A DNA stretch of 64,000 bases from JALONO01 sp038209965 (GTDB lineage Bacteria; Bacteroidota; Bacteroidia; Cytophagales; Thermoflexibacteraceae), in the NCBI GenBank assembly GCA_038209965.1, contig JBBQXF010000002.1, forward strand, positions 33,050-97,049, in the 5' to 3' direction. Under the pieces are notes generated by a model. It did no database searches. It saw only the letters and a program-made list of their open reading frames with translations, and had not been told where the DNA came from. Position numbers and translations under genes: made by a program. Shown piece by piece: positions 36,645 to 45,599 of the stretch. Position 1 is the first letter of the stretch. The number at the start of each line of letters is the position of its first letter.

Positions 36645-37556
36645 ATGGCCTTTTCCCTTAAACCGTGGTTGTCGGCCTTCCGCCTGCGCACGTTACCACT
36701 GGCATTGGCCAGTATTTTCTTGGGCAGCTTTTTGGCAGCGGCCCGCGCTGGTTTTCGCTGGGAGGTGTTGGCCTTGGCCGCACTTACCACGGTTTTGTTG
36801 CAGGTGTTGTCCAATTTGGCCAACGACTACGGCGACTCCATCCACGGGGCCGATCTGGTGAAAGAACGCACCGGGCCGGCGCGGGCAGTCCAATCGGGGC
36901 AAATCTCCAAGGCAACCATGCTTCGGGCGATGGCGGTGTTTGCCAGCTTGGCCTTAGTGGCCGGGCTAAGCTTACTTTGGGTAGCCACCACCCATTCCCT
37001 GCCCCTGTTTTTTACCTTTTTGGGGTTGGGCCTGCTGGCCATCTTGGCCGCCGTCACATACACTGCCGGGGCCCAGCCCTACGGGTATGCCGGGCTGGGC
37101 GATGTGTCGGTATTGGTCTTTTTTGGATGGCTGGGCGTGCTGGGCACTTACTTCCTGCACGTGGGGCAGCTCGATGGGTGGCTATTGTTACCGGCCACCA
37201 GCTGCGGCCTGTTTGCGGTGGGAGTGCTGAACATCAACAACATCCGCGACCTTGATTCGGATCGGGTGGCGGGCAAGCGCTCCGTGCCCGTGCGCATCGG
37301 GCGCGACCGGGCAGTGGCGTATCATTGGACGCTGCTCTTGGGCGGCATTGGCTGTGCAGTGGCCTACGTGGCGGTGCACTATTCCTCGCCTTGGCAGGGC
37401 CTTTTCTTGCTCAGCGTACCGTTGTTGATCCACAATGGCCGGTCGGTGGACCGCCTCCGGCAATCGCCCGCGATTGATGGCTACTTGAAACAAATGGCCT
37501 TGGCCACGCTGGTGTTCGTCATCACCTTCGGCCTGGGGCAATTGCTGGGGCGATAG
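36645..37556 (+). CDS. menA: 1,4-dihydroxy-2-naphthoate polyprenyltransferase
   Basis: 303 residues from the ATG at 36645; the frame is open further upstream inside fabD but those codons are not used. It is a UbiA-type membrane enzyme with about eight or nine helices. The two Asp-rich prenyl-diphosphate sites are NDYGDSIHGAD (near 50-60) and NIRDLDSDRVAGKRS (near 198-212). It attaches the isoprenoid tail to 1,4-dihydroxy-2-naphthoate to make demethylmenaquinone, so menaquinone is the likely respiratory quinone. The EboC protein of ebo clusters is also UbiA-like, but the NIRDLDSDRVAGKRS block is typical of MenA. Confidence 0.92.
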   Translation: MAFSLKPWLSAFRLRTLPLALASIFLGSFLAAARAGFRWEVLALAALTTVLLQVLSNLANDYGDSIHGADLVKERTGPARAVQSGQISKATMLRAMAVFASLALVAGLSLLWVATTHSLPLFFTFLGLGLLAILAAVTYTAGAQPYGYAGLGDVSVLVFFGWLGVLGTYFLHVGQLDGWLLLPATSCGLFAVGVLNINNIRDLDSDRVAGKRSVPVRIGRDRAVAYHWTLLLGGIGCAVAYVAVHYSSPWQGLFLLSVPLLIHNGRSVDRLRQSPAIDGYLKQMALATLVFVITFGLGQLLGR

Positions 37557-37567
37557 CCCGGCCCCGT

Positions 37568-38149
37568 TTATGTTGGCGGGGCCAACCGGCGGTCAATCTC
37601 GGCTTTGATCTGTTTGAAGAGCAAGAGCGGGTGCAGCGTGCGCCAATTGCCCACATCCAAGTTGCCACCGTAGTTGACATAACTGTCAATGTTGTACTTT
37701 TTCCATTCGGCCAGCACAAAATCGCGAAAGTTGACGGCCACGATCCACCCCCCCTCATCGTCCACATCCTCGAACCATTCTTCATAGTAGCAATCATCGG
37801 AGCCATGAAAGTTGAAAACGTTTTCGCCGATCAGGACATAATAGATGATGCCAGCGCGGTTCAAAAAATCTACTACATTGCGTTTGAGGTAGCTCACGTC
37901 ATTGTGGAGGGTGTCGTTCCATTCGCCCATGAACTCAATGATGGCCACTTTGCGGGCATAATCGGCATAGAGCAGTTTGAGGTAGAGGGTCTCCGAGCCG
38001 ATCTCCTCCCAAGAAGGGTGGATAAAATAGCCGTACACATCGTTGCGAAACTCCATCGGGTCATGCTCCCGACCAAAAAACGGGGCTCGTTCGTCGCTGT
38101 CAGCGGTGTAAATACCCTCCCAACGATAAAATGGTTCAATATCGTGCAT
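37568..38149 (-). CDS. Conserved cytoplasmic protein of unknown function
   Basis: 193 residues, acidic and rich in Tyr, Trp, Phe and Asp, with no signal peptide or membrane helix. It opens with DIEPFYRWEGIY and includes a YGYFIHPSWEEIGSETLYLK block and an acidic HGSDDCYYEEWFEDVDDEGGW stretch near 116-136. Composition and codon use match the neighbours, so it is probably a real core Bacteroidota gene. I remember similar hypothetical proteins from this phylum but no function. It lies convergent to menA with only 11 bases between stops, and its start faces tRNA-Glu. Confidence 0.75.
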   Translation of the reverse strand: MHDIEPFYRWEGIYTADSDERAPFFGREHDPMEFRNDVYGYFIHPSWEEIGSETLYLKLLYADYARKVAIIEFMGEWNDTLHNDVSYLKRNVVDFLNRAGIIYYVLIGENVFNFHGSDDCYYEEWFEDVDDEGGWIVAVNFRDFVLAEWKKYNIDSYVNYGGNLDVGNWRTLHPLLLFKQIKAEIDRRLAPPT

Positions 38150-38243
38150 TGATGCACTGGTTAGTGGATAACAAAAGTACCAATAAAACCGACTCGGCTT
38201 TGCAATTGCAAGGAAAATAATGGGTTTTTAGGTACCAATAAAA

Positions 38244-38270
38244 AACCTGTGAGCCAGCGCTCACAGGTTT
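38244..38270 (-). terminator. Terminator after tRNA-Glu
   Basis: A 12-bp stem around a four-base loop; on the minus strand it is followed by a T run. It lies about 20 bases after the tRNA 3' end. Confidence 0.8.
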
Positions 38271-38289
38271 GGGCAATGAAGGTTTTCAG

Positions 38290-38361
38290 TACAGCGTACG
38301 GGAATCGAACCCGTGTTACGTCCGTGAAAGGGACGTGTCCTAACCCCTAGACGAACGCTGC
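38290..38361 (-). tRNA. tRNA-Glu (anticodon UUC)
   Basis: Folded by hand on the minus strand: a 7-bp acceptor stem (one G-T pair at the top), a D arm with GTCTAGGGGTTAGGAC, a 5-bp anticodon stem CGTCC/GGACG with loop CTTTCAC (anticodon TTC, reads GAA/GAG), variable TAAC, and a T arm with GGGTTCGAATCCC. It is 72 bases including the discriminator A; the CCA end is not encoded. It is the only tRNA I see in the window. Confidence 0.93.
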
Positions 38362-38555
38362 TCGTTTTTTGGGTGTGCAAAATTACAATAACGAAATAAA
38401 CCACCAAACCTTTTCCCCATAATTTTTTAAATTTTCTCTTAAAACCGGCTTTTTTTCCCAAAAACACGGGCGGTTTGCCCGGTTTAAGCCCTGATTTGGG
38501 GAGTTAGCTGGGCTGGGCACGCTGGAAGGGTGACCATTTTTGCCATCCGGTTGCC

Positions 38556-38563
38556 TATCTTTG
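38556..38563 (+). promoter_or_regulatory. Likely -7 promoter element for the DedA gene
   Basis: TATCTTTG matches TAnnTTTG, 58 bases before the ATG. A TTTG lies 13 bases upstream, closer than the usual spacing. Confidence 0.4.
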
Positions 38564-38620
38564 TCGCTGAATCACACGGCCGATCCATTGAAAAAAGGCT
38601 GGCCTTCCAGTTTTAATTGC

Positions 38621-39253
38621 ATGGCAGACATCATTGAATTTTTAAAGATAGTCACCAATCCCGAGTCCATCATTTTGTATGGGGGGGTGGTACTGATATT
38701 TATTGTTGTATTTGCCGAGAATGGGGTGTTTTTCGCTCTTTTCGTGCCCGGCGAATCGTTGGTTTTCCTTTCCGGGGTGTTTTGCAAAATGGGCTTGTTG
38801 GCCTACTCGCTGCCCGTGGTGATGGGTGTGTGCTACCTAGCCGCTTTTTTGGGCTACCAGTTCGGCTATTGGTTTGGGAGCCAAAGCGGCTACCTACTGT
38901 TCCACCGCCGCGACACTTGGTTTTTCAAACGGCACCACTTGGCCTTGGCCCGGCTGTATCACCGCAAATATGGCTGGAAAATTATCATTTTGGGCCGTTT
39001 TATCCCCGTGGTGCGCACATTTACCCCGATTTTGGCGGGAGCCATCGCGTTGGACCCCAAGCGTTTTGCCAGCCTCAACCTATTAAGCTCGGCTTTGTTT
39101 GTGTGCCCATTTATATTATTGGGTTATTTTGCCGGCGGGGTCGTCCCAAATCCAAGCCAATATGTGCCTTATGTATTCATCGGTTTGGGCATGGTTATTT
39201 TAGTGCCAATGCTCAGGCCCCTGTACCACAAAATTTTTCCCAAGCGGGCCTAA
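38621..39253 (+). CDS. DedA-family membrane protein
   Basis: 210 residues from the ATG at 38621. Family landmarks: a FAENGVFFALFVPGESLVFLSG block near 32-53, the Phe/Gly-rich GYQFGYWFG near 82-90, and the conserved Arg-containing GRFIPVVRTFTPILAGA near 127-143. DedA proteins are flippase-like membrane proteins; some recycle undecaprenyl phosphate and support membrane potential and drug tolerance. It has an unused in-frame start upstream at 38540 that adds non-homologous residues. It seems monocistronic. Confidence 0.9.
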   Translation: MADIIEFLKIVTNPESIILYGGVVLIFIVVFAENGVFFALFVPGESLVFLSGVFCKMGLLAYSLPVVMGVCYLAAFLGYQFGYWFGSQSGYLLFHRRDTWFFKRHHLALARLYHRKYGWKIIILGRFIPVVRTFTPILAGAIALDPKRFASLNLLSSALFVCPFILLGYFAGGVVPNPSQYVPYVFIGLGMVILVPMLRPLYHKIFPKRA

Positions 39254-39334
39254 ATTCCTTCTTTCCCCCTTTTTTGCATTAAATTGCTATCAAATAGGCC
39301 CGCCATATCGGCCCTCCTCTGTTCTGATCAGCGA

Positions 39335-42142
39335 ATGAAATTCAACCAAACGTCTTCTCCCATGCAACTGCACAAGCCCTGGTGGGCACTTTTGGGAATA
39401 CTCATCTTCAGTTTGCTCTGCTTAGTGCAGACCGCCCGAGCTACCCACATCCGTGCCGGCGATATCACGGCCCGCCGGCTGCCAGGCACTAGCTTGTCCT
39501 ACGAATTTACCATTGTCATATATACCGACGATGCAGGGATAACCCCTGACGAATCCGTGGAAATTTTCTTTGGGGATGGGTCACCTTCACGCATGGTGCC
39601 CCGGGTTTCGCAACGGGGCGTGGGCAATTCAACTACCGAAAATATTTACCGCATCACCTATACTTTTGCTGGCCCGGGTGAGTTTCCGGTGGGGGTGGTG
39701 ATTGTCAATCGCAACCTTAATGTGCTCAATATTCCGAACTCGGTCAACACTCCTTTTGCCATCCAGTCCACTTTTCTGATTTCGCCCTTTTTAGGGCTGA
39801 ACTCGGCCCCCATTTTGACCAATCCGCCCGTTGATTTCTTGGCTTGTGTGGGCCGCAAATTTAAGCACAACCCCGGGGCCTTTGATCCCGAGGGCGACAG
39901 CTTATCTTACCGTTTTGTGGTGTCCCGCCGGGGATTGCGCCGCAATATTGAGCCTTATTATGAAGTCAACCGCATACCGTCCATCGATGCCCAGACCGAA
40001 GATCGGCGCGGGCCGGCCACTTTGACCCTCAACCCGATCACGGGTGATCTGGTGTGGGATGCCCCCGCCCAGCCCGGGCAGTACAATGTGGCCTTTATTG
40101 TGGATGAGTGGCGCAATGGGATTCTCATTGGGTCGGTCAACCGCGACATGCAAATACTGGTGAACGATTGCCCTATCAACCGCAACCCACCCCAGATTAC
40201 CTCGCGGGCACTTGATACTTGCGTAGTGGCCGGGGCCGAACTGCGCAGCGTGGTGACGGCCACCGATGCCGACCGCAACCGGATACAAATCACCGGGTTT
40301 GGCGCTCCCTTCCAGCTCGTTGCACCCAGCAACCGCGCCCAATTGGATACCGTGGGCCAAAATTTTGCCCCCGGCCAAGCCAGGGCCACTTTCTCGTGGC
40401 CAACTACTTGCAACGATGTCCGACAGCAAATTTACACTGCCACTTTCCGGGCGCGGGATGCGATCAACAATCCGTTGGCCGACTTCCTGACGTGGCGGAT
40501 CCGGGTCATTGGGCCGCCACCAGAGGGGCTGGCCGCCGTCCTGAACAACCAAACCCGAGCCGCCACCGTCAATTGGCAAGGGTACCTGTGTGCCATTGGT
40601 GCGCGGGCACCGCGTGGCGCCGATTCCATGACCGTTTACCGACGGCAAGGTTCATCGGCTTGGCAGCCGGGCCGCTGCGAAACCGGCATCCCAGCCTCGG
40701 CGGGCTACTCGGTCGTGGGCCGCGTGCCCATTGGCCAAACCAATTTTCTGGACAACAACAACAACGCTGGCCTCCAGCCCGGAGTTACCTATTGTTATCG
40801 GCTGGTGGCCAACTATGCCGATGGGAGCTTGAGCGTGGCCTCGCGTGAGTTTTGCATTACCTCCCGATCCAATGCGCCCCTGATCATCAATGTGAGCGTA
40901 GTGGGAACTGCCCCCCAAAACGGGCAAATGTTTGTTCGCTGGGTCAAACCTATTGGACTGGTTGTCAATGACTTCCCCAGACCGTGGACGTATCAAGTGA
41001 GCCGGGCCACTGGTTTCAGCGGTACAGCCGGCTTAGTGCGCCTGCCCCAAGTATTTGCCGAAAATGACACTTCGTTCACTGATCAACAACTGAACACCAC
41101 CGGACTGGTCTACAATTACCGGATCTATTTCTTTTCCCAAGGCCGGCTGGTGGACAGTTCGGCGGTGGCCTCTTCGGTTCGGCTCACGGCCACCCCGGGG
41201 ATCCGCACGGTCAACTTGGCTTGGCAAGCCCAAACTCCGTGGGACAACAATTCCGCCCGCTTCCGGCGGCACTTGATCTACCGCGAACGGGTCACGCAAC
41301 GCGGCACTTTTGACCTCATCGACAGCGTGGATGTTACCGTGAACGGCTCCCGCTATGTGGATCGGGGCACTTTTCAGAACCAGCCACTGCAAGAACGGGT
41401 GCAGTACTGCTACTACGTGACGACCAGGGGCACATACAGCAACGCCAACATCCGCGAACCGTTGTTGAACGATTCGCAGCGGGCCTGTGCCACCAGTCGC
41501 GATGTGACCCCGCCCTGCCAAGTGGCCGATCTGCGCCTGGAACGGCTGGACTGCGCCCGATTACTGGCCGACAACAGCAATTGCAATGACAACACCTACC
41601 GTGTCAACCTAAATTGGCAACCAAACTTTGGGGCCAATTGCGATCGCGATGTGGTGGCCTACAACCTGTACTTTGCTGAGTACGAGGGCGATACGCTGAC
41701 CCTGCTGGCGCGGGGGCTGACCACCCCCAGCTTTGTCCACCAGCGCACTAACTCCGTGGCTGGCTGTTACGCCGTGACCGCCTTGGACAGTGAAGGCAAT
41801 GAAAGCCCGCGCAGTGCCCCCATTTGCAACGACAACTGCCCGCAATATGTGCTCCCCAACGTGATCACGCCCAATGGCGATGGCCGAAACGATCTCTTCC
41901 GCCCGATCGGTTGTCCGCGCTTCGTGCGCAGCGTGCTGTTCCGGGTGCGCAACCGCTGGGGCCAACTGGTGTATGAAAGCACCGACGACGTACTGCTCAA
42001 CTGGCGCGGGGTCCGCAACGACGGCTCGGAACTGCCCGCCGGAACGTACTATTATGAGGCCATTGTGACGTTCAACCGCCTGAGTCGAACCGACGAAACC
42101 CGCACCATTACCGGCTGGGTGCAGATCATCCGACAAAACTAA
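39335..42142 (+). CDS. Large secreted protein with fibronectin-like repeats and a gliding-motility C-terminal (T9SS) domain
   Basis: 935 residues from the ATG at 39335. A signal anchor/peptide follows at about 30-37 residues (WALLGILIFSLLCLVQTARA). The mature protein begins with THIRAGDIT, a common start of this Bacteroidota surface group, and is mainly beta, with fibronectin/Ig-like units and several Cys. The last 90 residues (LPNVITPNGDGRNDLF...RVRNRWGQLVYES...GTYYYEA...GWVQII) form the CHU_C/gliding-motility C-terminal domain that directs type IX secretion to the cell surface. A role in adhesion or the cell envelope is likely. An alternative start is Met at 39362. Confidence 0.88.
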   Translation: MKFNQTSSPMQLHKPWWALLGILIFSLLCLVQTARATHIRAGDITARRLPGTSLSYEFTIVIYTDDAGITPDESVEIFFGDGSPSRMVPRVSQRGVGNSTTENIYRITYTFAGPGEFPVGVVIVNRNLNVLNIPNSVNTPFAIQSTFLISPFLGLNSAPILTNPPVDFLACVGRKFKHNPGAFDPEGDSLSYRFVVSRRGLRRNIEPYYEVNRIPSIDAQTEDRRGPATLTLNPITGDLVWDAPAQPGQYNVAFIVDEWRNGILIGSVNRDMQILVNDCPINRNPPQITSRALDTCVVAGAELRSVVTATDADRNRIQITGFGAPFQLVAPSNRAQLDTVGQNFAPGQARATFSWPTTCNDVRQQIYTATFRARDAINNPLADFLTWRIRVIGPPPEGLAAVLNNQTRAATVNWQGYLCAIGARAPRGADSMTVYRRQGSSAWQPGRCETGIPASAGYSVVGRVPIGQTNFLDNNNNAGLQPGVTYCYRLVANYADGSLSVASREFCITSRSNAPLIINVSVVGTAPQNGQMFVRWVKPIGLVVNDFPRPWTYQVSRATGFSGTAGLVRLPQVFAENDTSFTDQQLNTTGLVYNYRIYFFSQGRLVDSSAVASSVRLTATPGIRTVNLAWQAQTPWDNNSARFRRHLIYRERVTQRGTFDLIDSVDVTVNGSRYVDRGTFQNQPLQERVQYCYYVTTRGTYSNANIREPLLNDSQRACATSRDVTPPCQVADLRLERLDCARLLADNSNCNDNTYRVNLNWQPNFGANCDRDVVAYNLYFAEYEGDTLTLLARGLTTPSFVHQRTNSVAGCYAVTALDSEGNESPRSAPICNDNCPQYVLPNVITPNGDGRNDLFRPIGCPRFVRSVLFRVRNRWGQLVYESTDDVLLNWRGVRNDGSELPAGTYYYEAIVTFNRLSRTDETRTITGWVQIIRQN

Positions 42143-42164
42143 CTAGCCGGTTTTCTTGCAAACA

Positions 42165-42200
42165 AACGGCCCCAACTTGTTGAAATTGGGGCCGTTGTTG
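42165..42200 (+). terminator. Terminator after the T9SS protein
   Basis: An 11-bp stem (42165-42175 with 42186-42196) around a 10-base loop, 23 bases after the stop. The following bases are T-rich but interrupted. Confidence 0.65.
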
Positions 42201-42204
42201 ATTT

Positions 42205-42253
42205 AAAGAGGCGATCAATGCCACTCGCGCTTGGCATTGATCGCCTCTTTTTT
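42205..42253. terminator. 18-bp perfect hairpin overlapping the MazG gene stop codon
   Basis: A stem of 42205-42222 with 42233-42250 around a 10-base loop, six T on the plus side. Its left arm holds the stop codon and its right arm encodes codons near the C-terminus of the minus-strand MazG-type gene, so the hairpin is partly coding. Confidence 0.75.
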
Positions 42254-42538
42254 GCGGAAAGCAGCCTCGAGGTCAAGTTCAAAATAATTGGCCAGATCCA
42301 GCAAATAGCCAAACACATCGGCAAATTCTTCTTCCAAATCAACGACCTTGTGCGCTTTGGCTGGCTCATCGTACAGTTTCACATGCTTGCGGATGGCTTT
42401 GGCGAGTTCGCCAACTTCCTCGCTGAAGAGCAGGAAAAGCTCCAAGTGGTTGTTCTGATCCCAGCCGCGCTCTTGGCAAACGGCGGTCATGTAAGCCTGA
42501 AAATCGGGCAAAGTAGGTTTTTCGGGGAGAGTGGCCAT
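42215..42538 (-). CDS. MazG-type nucleotide pyrophosphohydrolase
   Basis: 107 residues, all helical, no signal peptide. The metal-binding pattern EEVGELAKAIR (about 41-51) followed by EEEFADVFGYLLDLA (about 69-83) is that of the MazG/RS21-C6 family, which cleaves non-canonical or surplus nucleoside triphosphates to monophosphates (house-cleaning). The single-domain length fits dCTPase/iMazG-like members rather than the two-domain E. coli MazG. The C-terminal codons overlap a terminator-like hairpin. It stands between the T9SS protein and a gene-free stretch. Confidence 0.88.
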   Translation of the reverse strand: MATLPEKPTLPDFQAYMTAVCQERGWDQNNHLELFLLFSEEVGELAKAIRKHVKLYDEPAKAHKVVDLEEEFADVFGYLLDLANYFELDLEAAFRKKEAINAKREWH

Positions 42539-42866
42539 AATTAAAGGTTAGATACAAAAAATGGTATCCCCAATTTGGGCAAAAAAAACGAAATAACCTC
42601 GCAGGCGATCAGGCATTATGGGAATTAAAGCACGGCTTGTAATGTATTTAGCCAATAGTATGCCCTTCGGTGGCGGTGAACGGAGCTTTCTGTACCGAGG
42701 ATTGAGGACAACCTCAACAAGCCCAGCAATGCCAAAGAGGAACAGGGCCGTGGCATCTCCGCCACCACCTGCAAAGGCTACAACTACGATTTTGGGACAC
42801 CCACCCAATCGTTGCGCAAGCTGGGGGACATTGGGGGCATTTTACCATCATTCAAGCCCGGCTAAG

Positions 42867-42959
42867 CCTGACCGATAACCAAAAGCCCGACAATCAGAAT
42901 GGGCCGGGCCGGGCGGGTCACTACCTTGGCCCTGACCGATAACCAAAAGCCCGACGATC
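42867..42959. repeat. 29-base direct repeat, two copies 64 bases apart
   Basis: The copies at 42867-42895 and 42931-42959 (both start CCTGACCGATAACC and contain AAAAGCCCGAC) differ at one base. The 35 bases between them are GC-rich. There are only two copies, so this is not a CRISPR array. Confidence 0.7.
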
Positions 42960-43197
42960 GGACCAAGGCCAAGACCGGCTGAGCACGGGGGCCGATTACT
43001 GGCTCAACTTGGCCGCCCAGTGGGACAATTTCCGCCCCAATGGCGACGTGGTAGCTGCCGATTTAGGTAGGTCAAAAACAAATGGCGGGCCTTTAATATG
43101 GGCACCTTGTCCTAAGCCAAGCTCCGGGCCAACCCGCCCCCAATGGAATAAGTGCGGCGCGGCTTTCATCCATCTATTGGCCAAATTCTAGGCGATT

Positions 43198-43230
43198 AGT
43201 CCCCGAACCTCGAGTTTCGGGGACTTTTTA
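43198..43230 (+). terminator. Intrinsic terminator in the gene-free stretch
   Basis: A 10-bp stem (43198-43207 with 43216-43225) and a T run. There is no intact gene upstream on this strand, so it probably belonged to the decayed one. Confidence 0.75.
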
Positions 43231-43232
43231 TA

Positions 43233-43261
43233 TTGGAATTGCCATAAAAAATCTACCTTTG
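43233..43261 (+). promoter_or_regulatory. Promoter of the SPOR-domain gene
   Basis: TTG at 43233-43235 and TACCTTTG at 43254-43261, with an 18-base spacer, match the Bacteroidota consensus. The ATG is 26 bases further on. Confidence 0.5.
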
Positions 43262-43287
43262 GCTTGTTCCGATCTAGACCAAGTACT

Positions 43288-44895
43288 ATGGACAACAAAA
43301 CCTATTGGCTGGCTTTTTTCTCATTTTTTCTGCCCAGCCTTACCTTTGCCCAAAGCGCGGTGTTAAAACCCAATTTTGCGGTACAATTGGGCGTTTTCAA
43401 AGTGCCCGACGAGCGCAAGTTTCAGCTCTTTGCCGACTTGGGCAACATCCTGACCGATTCAGTGGCGGGCGGGTTGGTCCGGCTGCGGCTGGGCGATTAC
43501 ACCGACCGGGCCAAAGCCGACAGTGTGCTGAGCGTGCTTCGCGGGCGCGGGCTCAAATCGGTGTTCATCATCATAGCCCCAGATTCCTCCCCGGCCAAGG
43601 GGTTCCTCACGGCCAGTGCCCAGCAGCCCACTGCCTATGTAGTGCAACTGGGCGCTTATGCTGACCGCTCATCAATGCCCAGCAATTTGGACAAGGTCAA
43701 AACATTGGGAAATTTACAGGAACTGGAAGAAAATGATCTGCGCAAGTTGCAACTGGGCACCTACGACTCACGCAAGCAAGCTATGGCCCAGGCCAACAGC
43801 GCCAAACAGCTCGGTTTCAAAAACGCTTTCGTGAGTGTGGCCGCGCCTACCACTCTCAAGAGGGAAACGCTGGTGCGCGGAGCCACCGGTAAATCATTTG
43901 AGATCACCAACACTTACAAACGGATGGAGGGGCTGCTCAACAACAAGCTGCCAGTGGTGGTGCAAATGTATTTCAACGGAGCCTCCCTCTTGGGTTTCTA
44001 CAGTGATCCTGAAACTGGTGAGTCCAAAAAATTTGTCTATTATGGCTATCAAACCAACGATGCGCGCTTGGCCAAAGTAACCAAAGACGGTTCACAAATC
44101 TCAGGGAGTGCCTTCGAACCGAAAGGGGCAATCGCCGGGCAGCAATTGCGCATCACCGCCAAGGATCAAGCGAACGGTAAAGAATTGAAATTCAACTTGA
44201 AAGAGGTCTATTCCCCCCAAAGTGTACAAATCGTGATTAAAAGTCTGTACCGCAAAAAAGTCCAGCCGGCCAAGGAAGGCGAGATCGGGGCCGACCTGTA
44301 TTTGGAGTACCCCATCATCACTAGATCGGGTAATGCCAGCCTTGCTCCCCGGCTCAACCCCAAGTTTGTGCTTCTAAAAGGCGTGACCAACCCCAGTACG
44401 CTGAATGGCCAAGCCGATATCCAATTGGCCGATGGTCTCAAAAAAGTAACCTTGCTGTACCCGCAGTACCGCTGGCTTTCTGAAACACTGGAAACCAAAG
44501 TACTGGAAAATGACAAAGATTTGCTCAGTGTCCGGTTTGTGGAGGAGTGTGTGATCGCTGAGCCCAAAAGCAAAGTCTCCCATAAATCTTTCATCATTTC
44601 CACCGGGCAGGAGCTAAAACTGGGGGAACTGTTGCTTTCGGGCCACGACAAGGTACTGCGGGCCTCCTTGCGTCAGAAAATTGGCAAAAAATACGCTGGG
44701 TCCCGCCCCACCCTGACCGACGTGAACACCAGCATTGAGGAAATGATCCAAAATTATTATTTCACCACTAAAGGGATCGTGTTTTATCGCCAGTATCATG
44801 CCAACAGTGCCATTCAAGAGCCGATCGAGCTTACGGTGGACTACAAAGAAATTCGCAGTTTGATCAAACCAGCCAGTTTGTTAAGTCGTTTTTAA
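43288..44895 (+). CDS. Exported SPOR-like repeat protein
   Basis: 535 residues from the ATG at 43288. The signal peptide (about 1-22) ends LTFAQ. Two SPOR-like units appear in the first 200 residues: FAVQLGVFKVPDE...RLRLGDYTDRAKADSVLSVLRGRG and YVVQLGAYADRSS...KLQLGTYDSRKQAMAQANSAKQLG. SPOR domains bind denuded peptidoglycan. The rest is mostly beta sheet and contains no enzyme motif that I recognise. A response regulator starts 23 bases after its stop, and a lipoprotein follows, which suggests an envelope-related operon. Confidence 0.82.
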   Translation: MDNKTYWLAFFSFFLPSLTFAQSAVLKPNFAVQLGVFKVPDERKFQLFADLGNILTDSVAGGLVRLRLGDYTDRAKADSVLSVLRGRGLKSVFIIIAPDSSPAKGFLTASAQQPTAYVVQLGAYADRSSMPSNLDKVKTLGNLQELEENDLRKLQLGTYDSRKQAMAQANSAKQLGFKNAFVSVAAPTTLKRETLVRGATGKSFEITNTYKRMEGLLNNKLPVVVQMYFNGASLLGFYSDPETGESKKFVYYGYQTNDARLAKVTKDGSQISGSAFEPKGAIAGQQLRITAKDQANGKELKFNLKEVYSPQSVQIVIKSLYRKKVQPAKEGEIGADLYLEYPIITRSGNASLAPRLNPKFVLLKGVTNPSTLNGQADIQLADGLKKVTLLYPQYRWLSETLETKVLENDKDLLSVRFVEECVIAEPKSKVSHKSFIISTGQELKLGELLLSGHDKVLRASLRQKIGKKYAGSRPTLTDVNTSIEEMIQNYYFTTKGIVFYRQYHANSAIQEPIELTVDYKEIRSLIKPASLLSRF

Positions 44896-44918
44896 TCGCC
44901 ATTTATTGGCCCAAAATT

Positions 44919-45575
44919 ATGATCAAAGTAATGCTGGTGGACGATCACCAAATTATCCGCGATGGAATCAAGCAGCTTTTGGCTGATGAGGGCGAAATCA
45001 GGATTGTGGCCGAAGCCCCCTCCGTCAAGGACGCCCTCCGGATCTTGGACGTGATGTCGGTCGATGTGGTCATCACCGATCTGTCCATGCCCAATGCCAG
45101 TGGCTTCGACCTCATCCAAGCCATTGGAAAGCTGGGCAAAGATATTAAAGTGCTGGTGCTGAGCATGCACTTGGAAGAACCCTATATCAAGAAAGCAATT
45201 GAAAACGGGGTGAACGGCTATATCCCCAAAGACATTTCCAAGTATGAATTGGTGCAAGCCGTGCATTCGGTGTATCACGGAGAAATGTATTTTAATCAAG
45301 AAGTGACCAAAATCATGATGGGCAACATGGTTAAAAAAGCCCGCCGCAATGAAGATACCAATGGCTCGCCCCAGGCCAAACTCACCCAGCGGGAGCGCGA
45401 AATCCTCAAACTGATTGTAGATGGGTTGAGCAGCCCCGAAATTGCCGACAAACTCTTTATCAGCCACCGGACGGTAGAAAACCACCGGGCCAATATCATG
45501 GACAAATTGAAGGTGCGCAACGCCATCGAATTGGTTCGCAAAGTGTTGGACAGTGAATTTTGGGAAAGGGCATAG
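44919..45575 (+). CDS. NarL/FixJ-family response regulator
   Basis: 218 residues. The receiver domain has acidic residues D8-D9, the phosphorylated D54 (VVITDLSMP) and the switch Lys near 106 (YIPKDISK). The LuxR-type helix-turn-helix is at about 150-212 (LTQREREILKLIVDGLSSPEIADKL, then HRTVENHRANIMDKL). It activates or represses transcription when phosphorylated. No histidine kinase is encoded next to it, so its partner is elsewhere. Position between a SPOR protein and a lipoprotein suggests a link with envelope stress or cell-wall state, which is inference. Confidence 0.93.
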   Translation: MIKVMLVDDHQIIRDGIKQLLADEGEIRIVAEAPSVKDALRILDVMSVDVVITDLSMPNASGFDLIQAIGKLGKDIKVLVLSMHLEEPYIKKAIENGVNGYIPKDISKYELVQAVHSVYHGEMYFNQEVTKIMMGNMVKKARRNEDTNGSPQAKLTQREREILKLIVDGLSSPEIADKLFISHRTVENHRANIMDKLKVRNAIELVRKVLDSEFWERA

Positions 45576-45599
45576 GCGGCAATGCGATATCCATCGGTC

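Larger units (their letters stand above)
42539..43287. other. Gene-free, GC-rich decayed stretch with a short direct repeat
   Basis: About 750 bases with only short, interrupted frames. One frame (about 42712-42864) reads as protein-like (for example NKPSNAKEEQGRGISATTCKG) but is broken at both ends, so it may be the relic of a gene I cannot name. A 29-base unit is repeated at 42867 and 42931 with one mismatch. A terminator at 43198 and a promoter at 43233 precede the SPOR gene. Confidence 0.45.

Noticed and set aside
42867..42959. Repeat pair considered as a CRISPR remnant
   Set aside because: There are only two copies, the gap is not spacer-like and there are no cas genes in the window.
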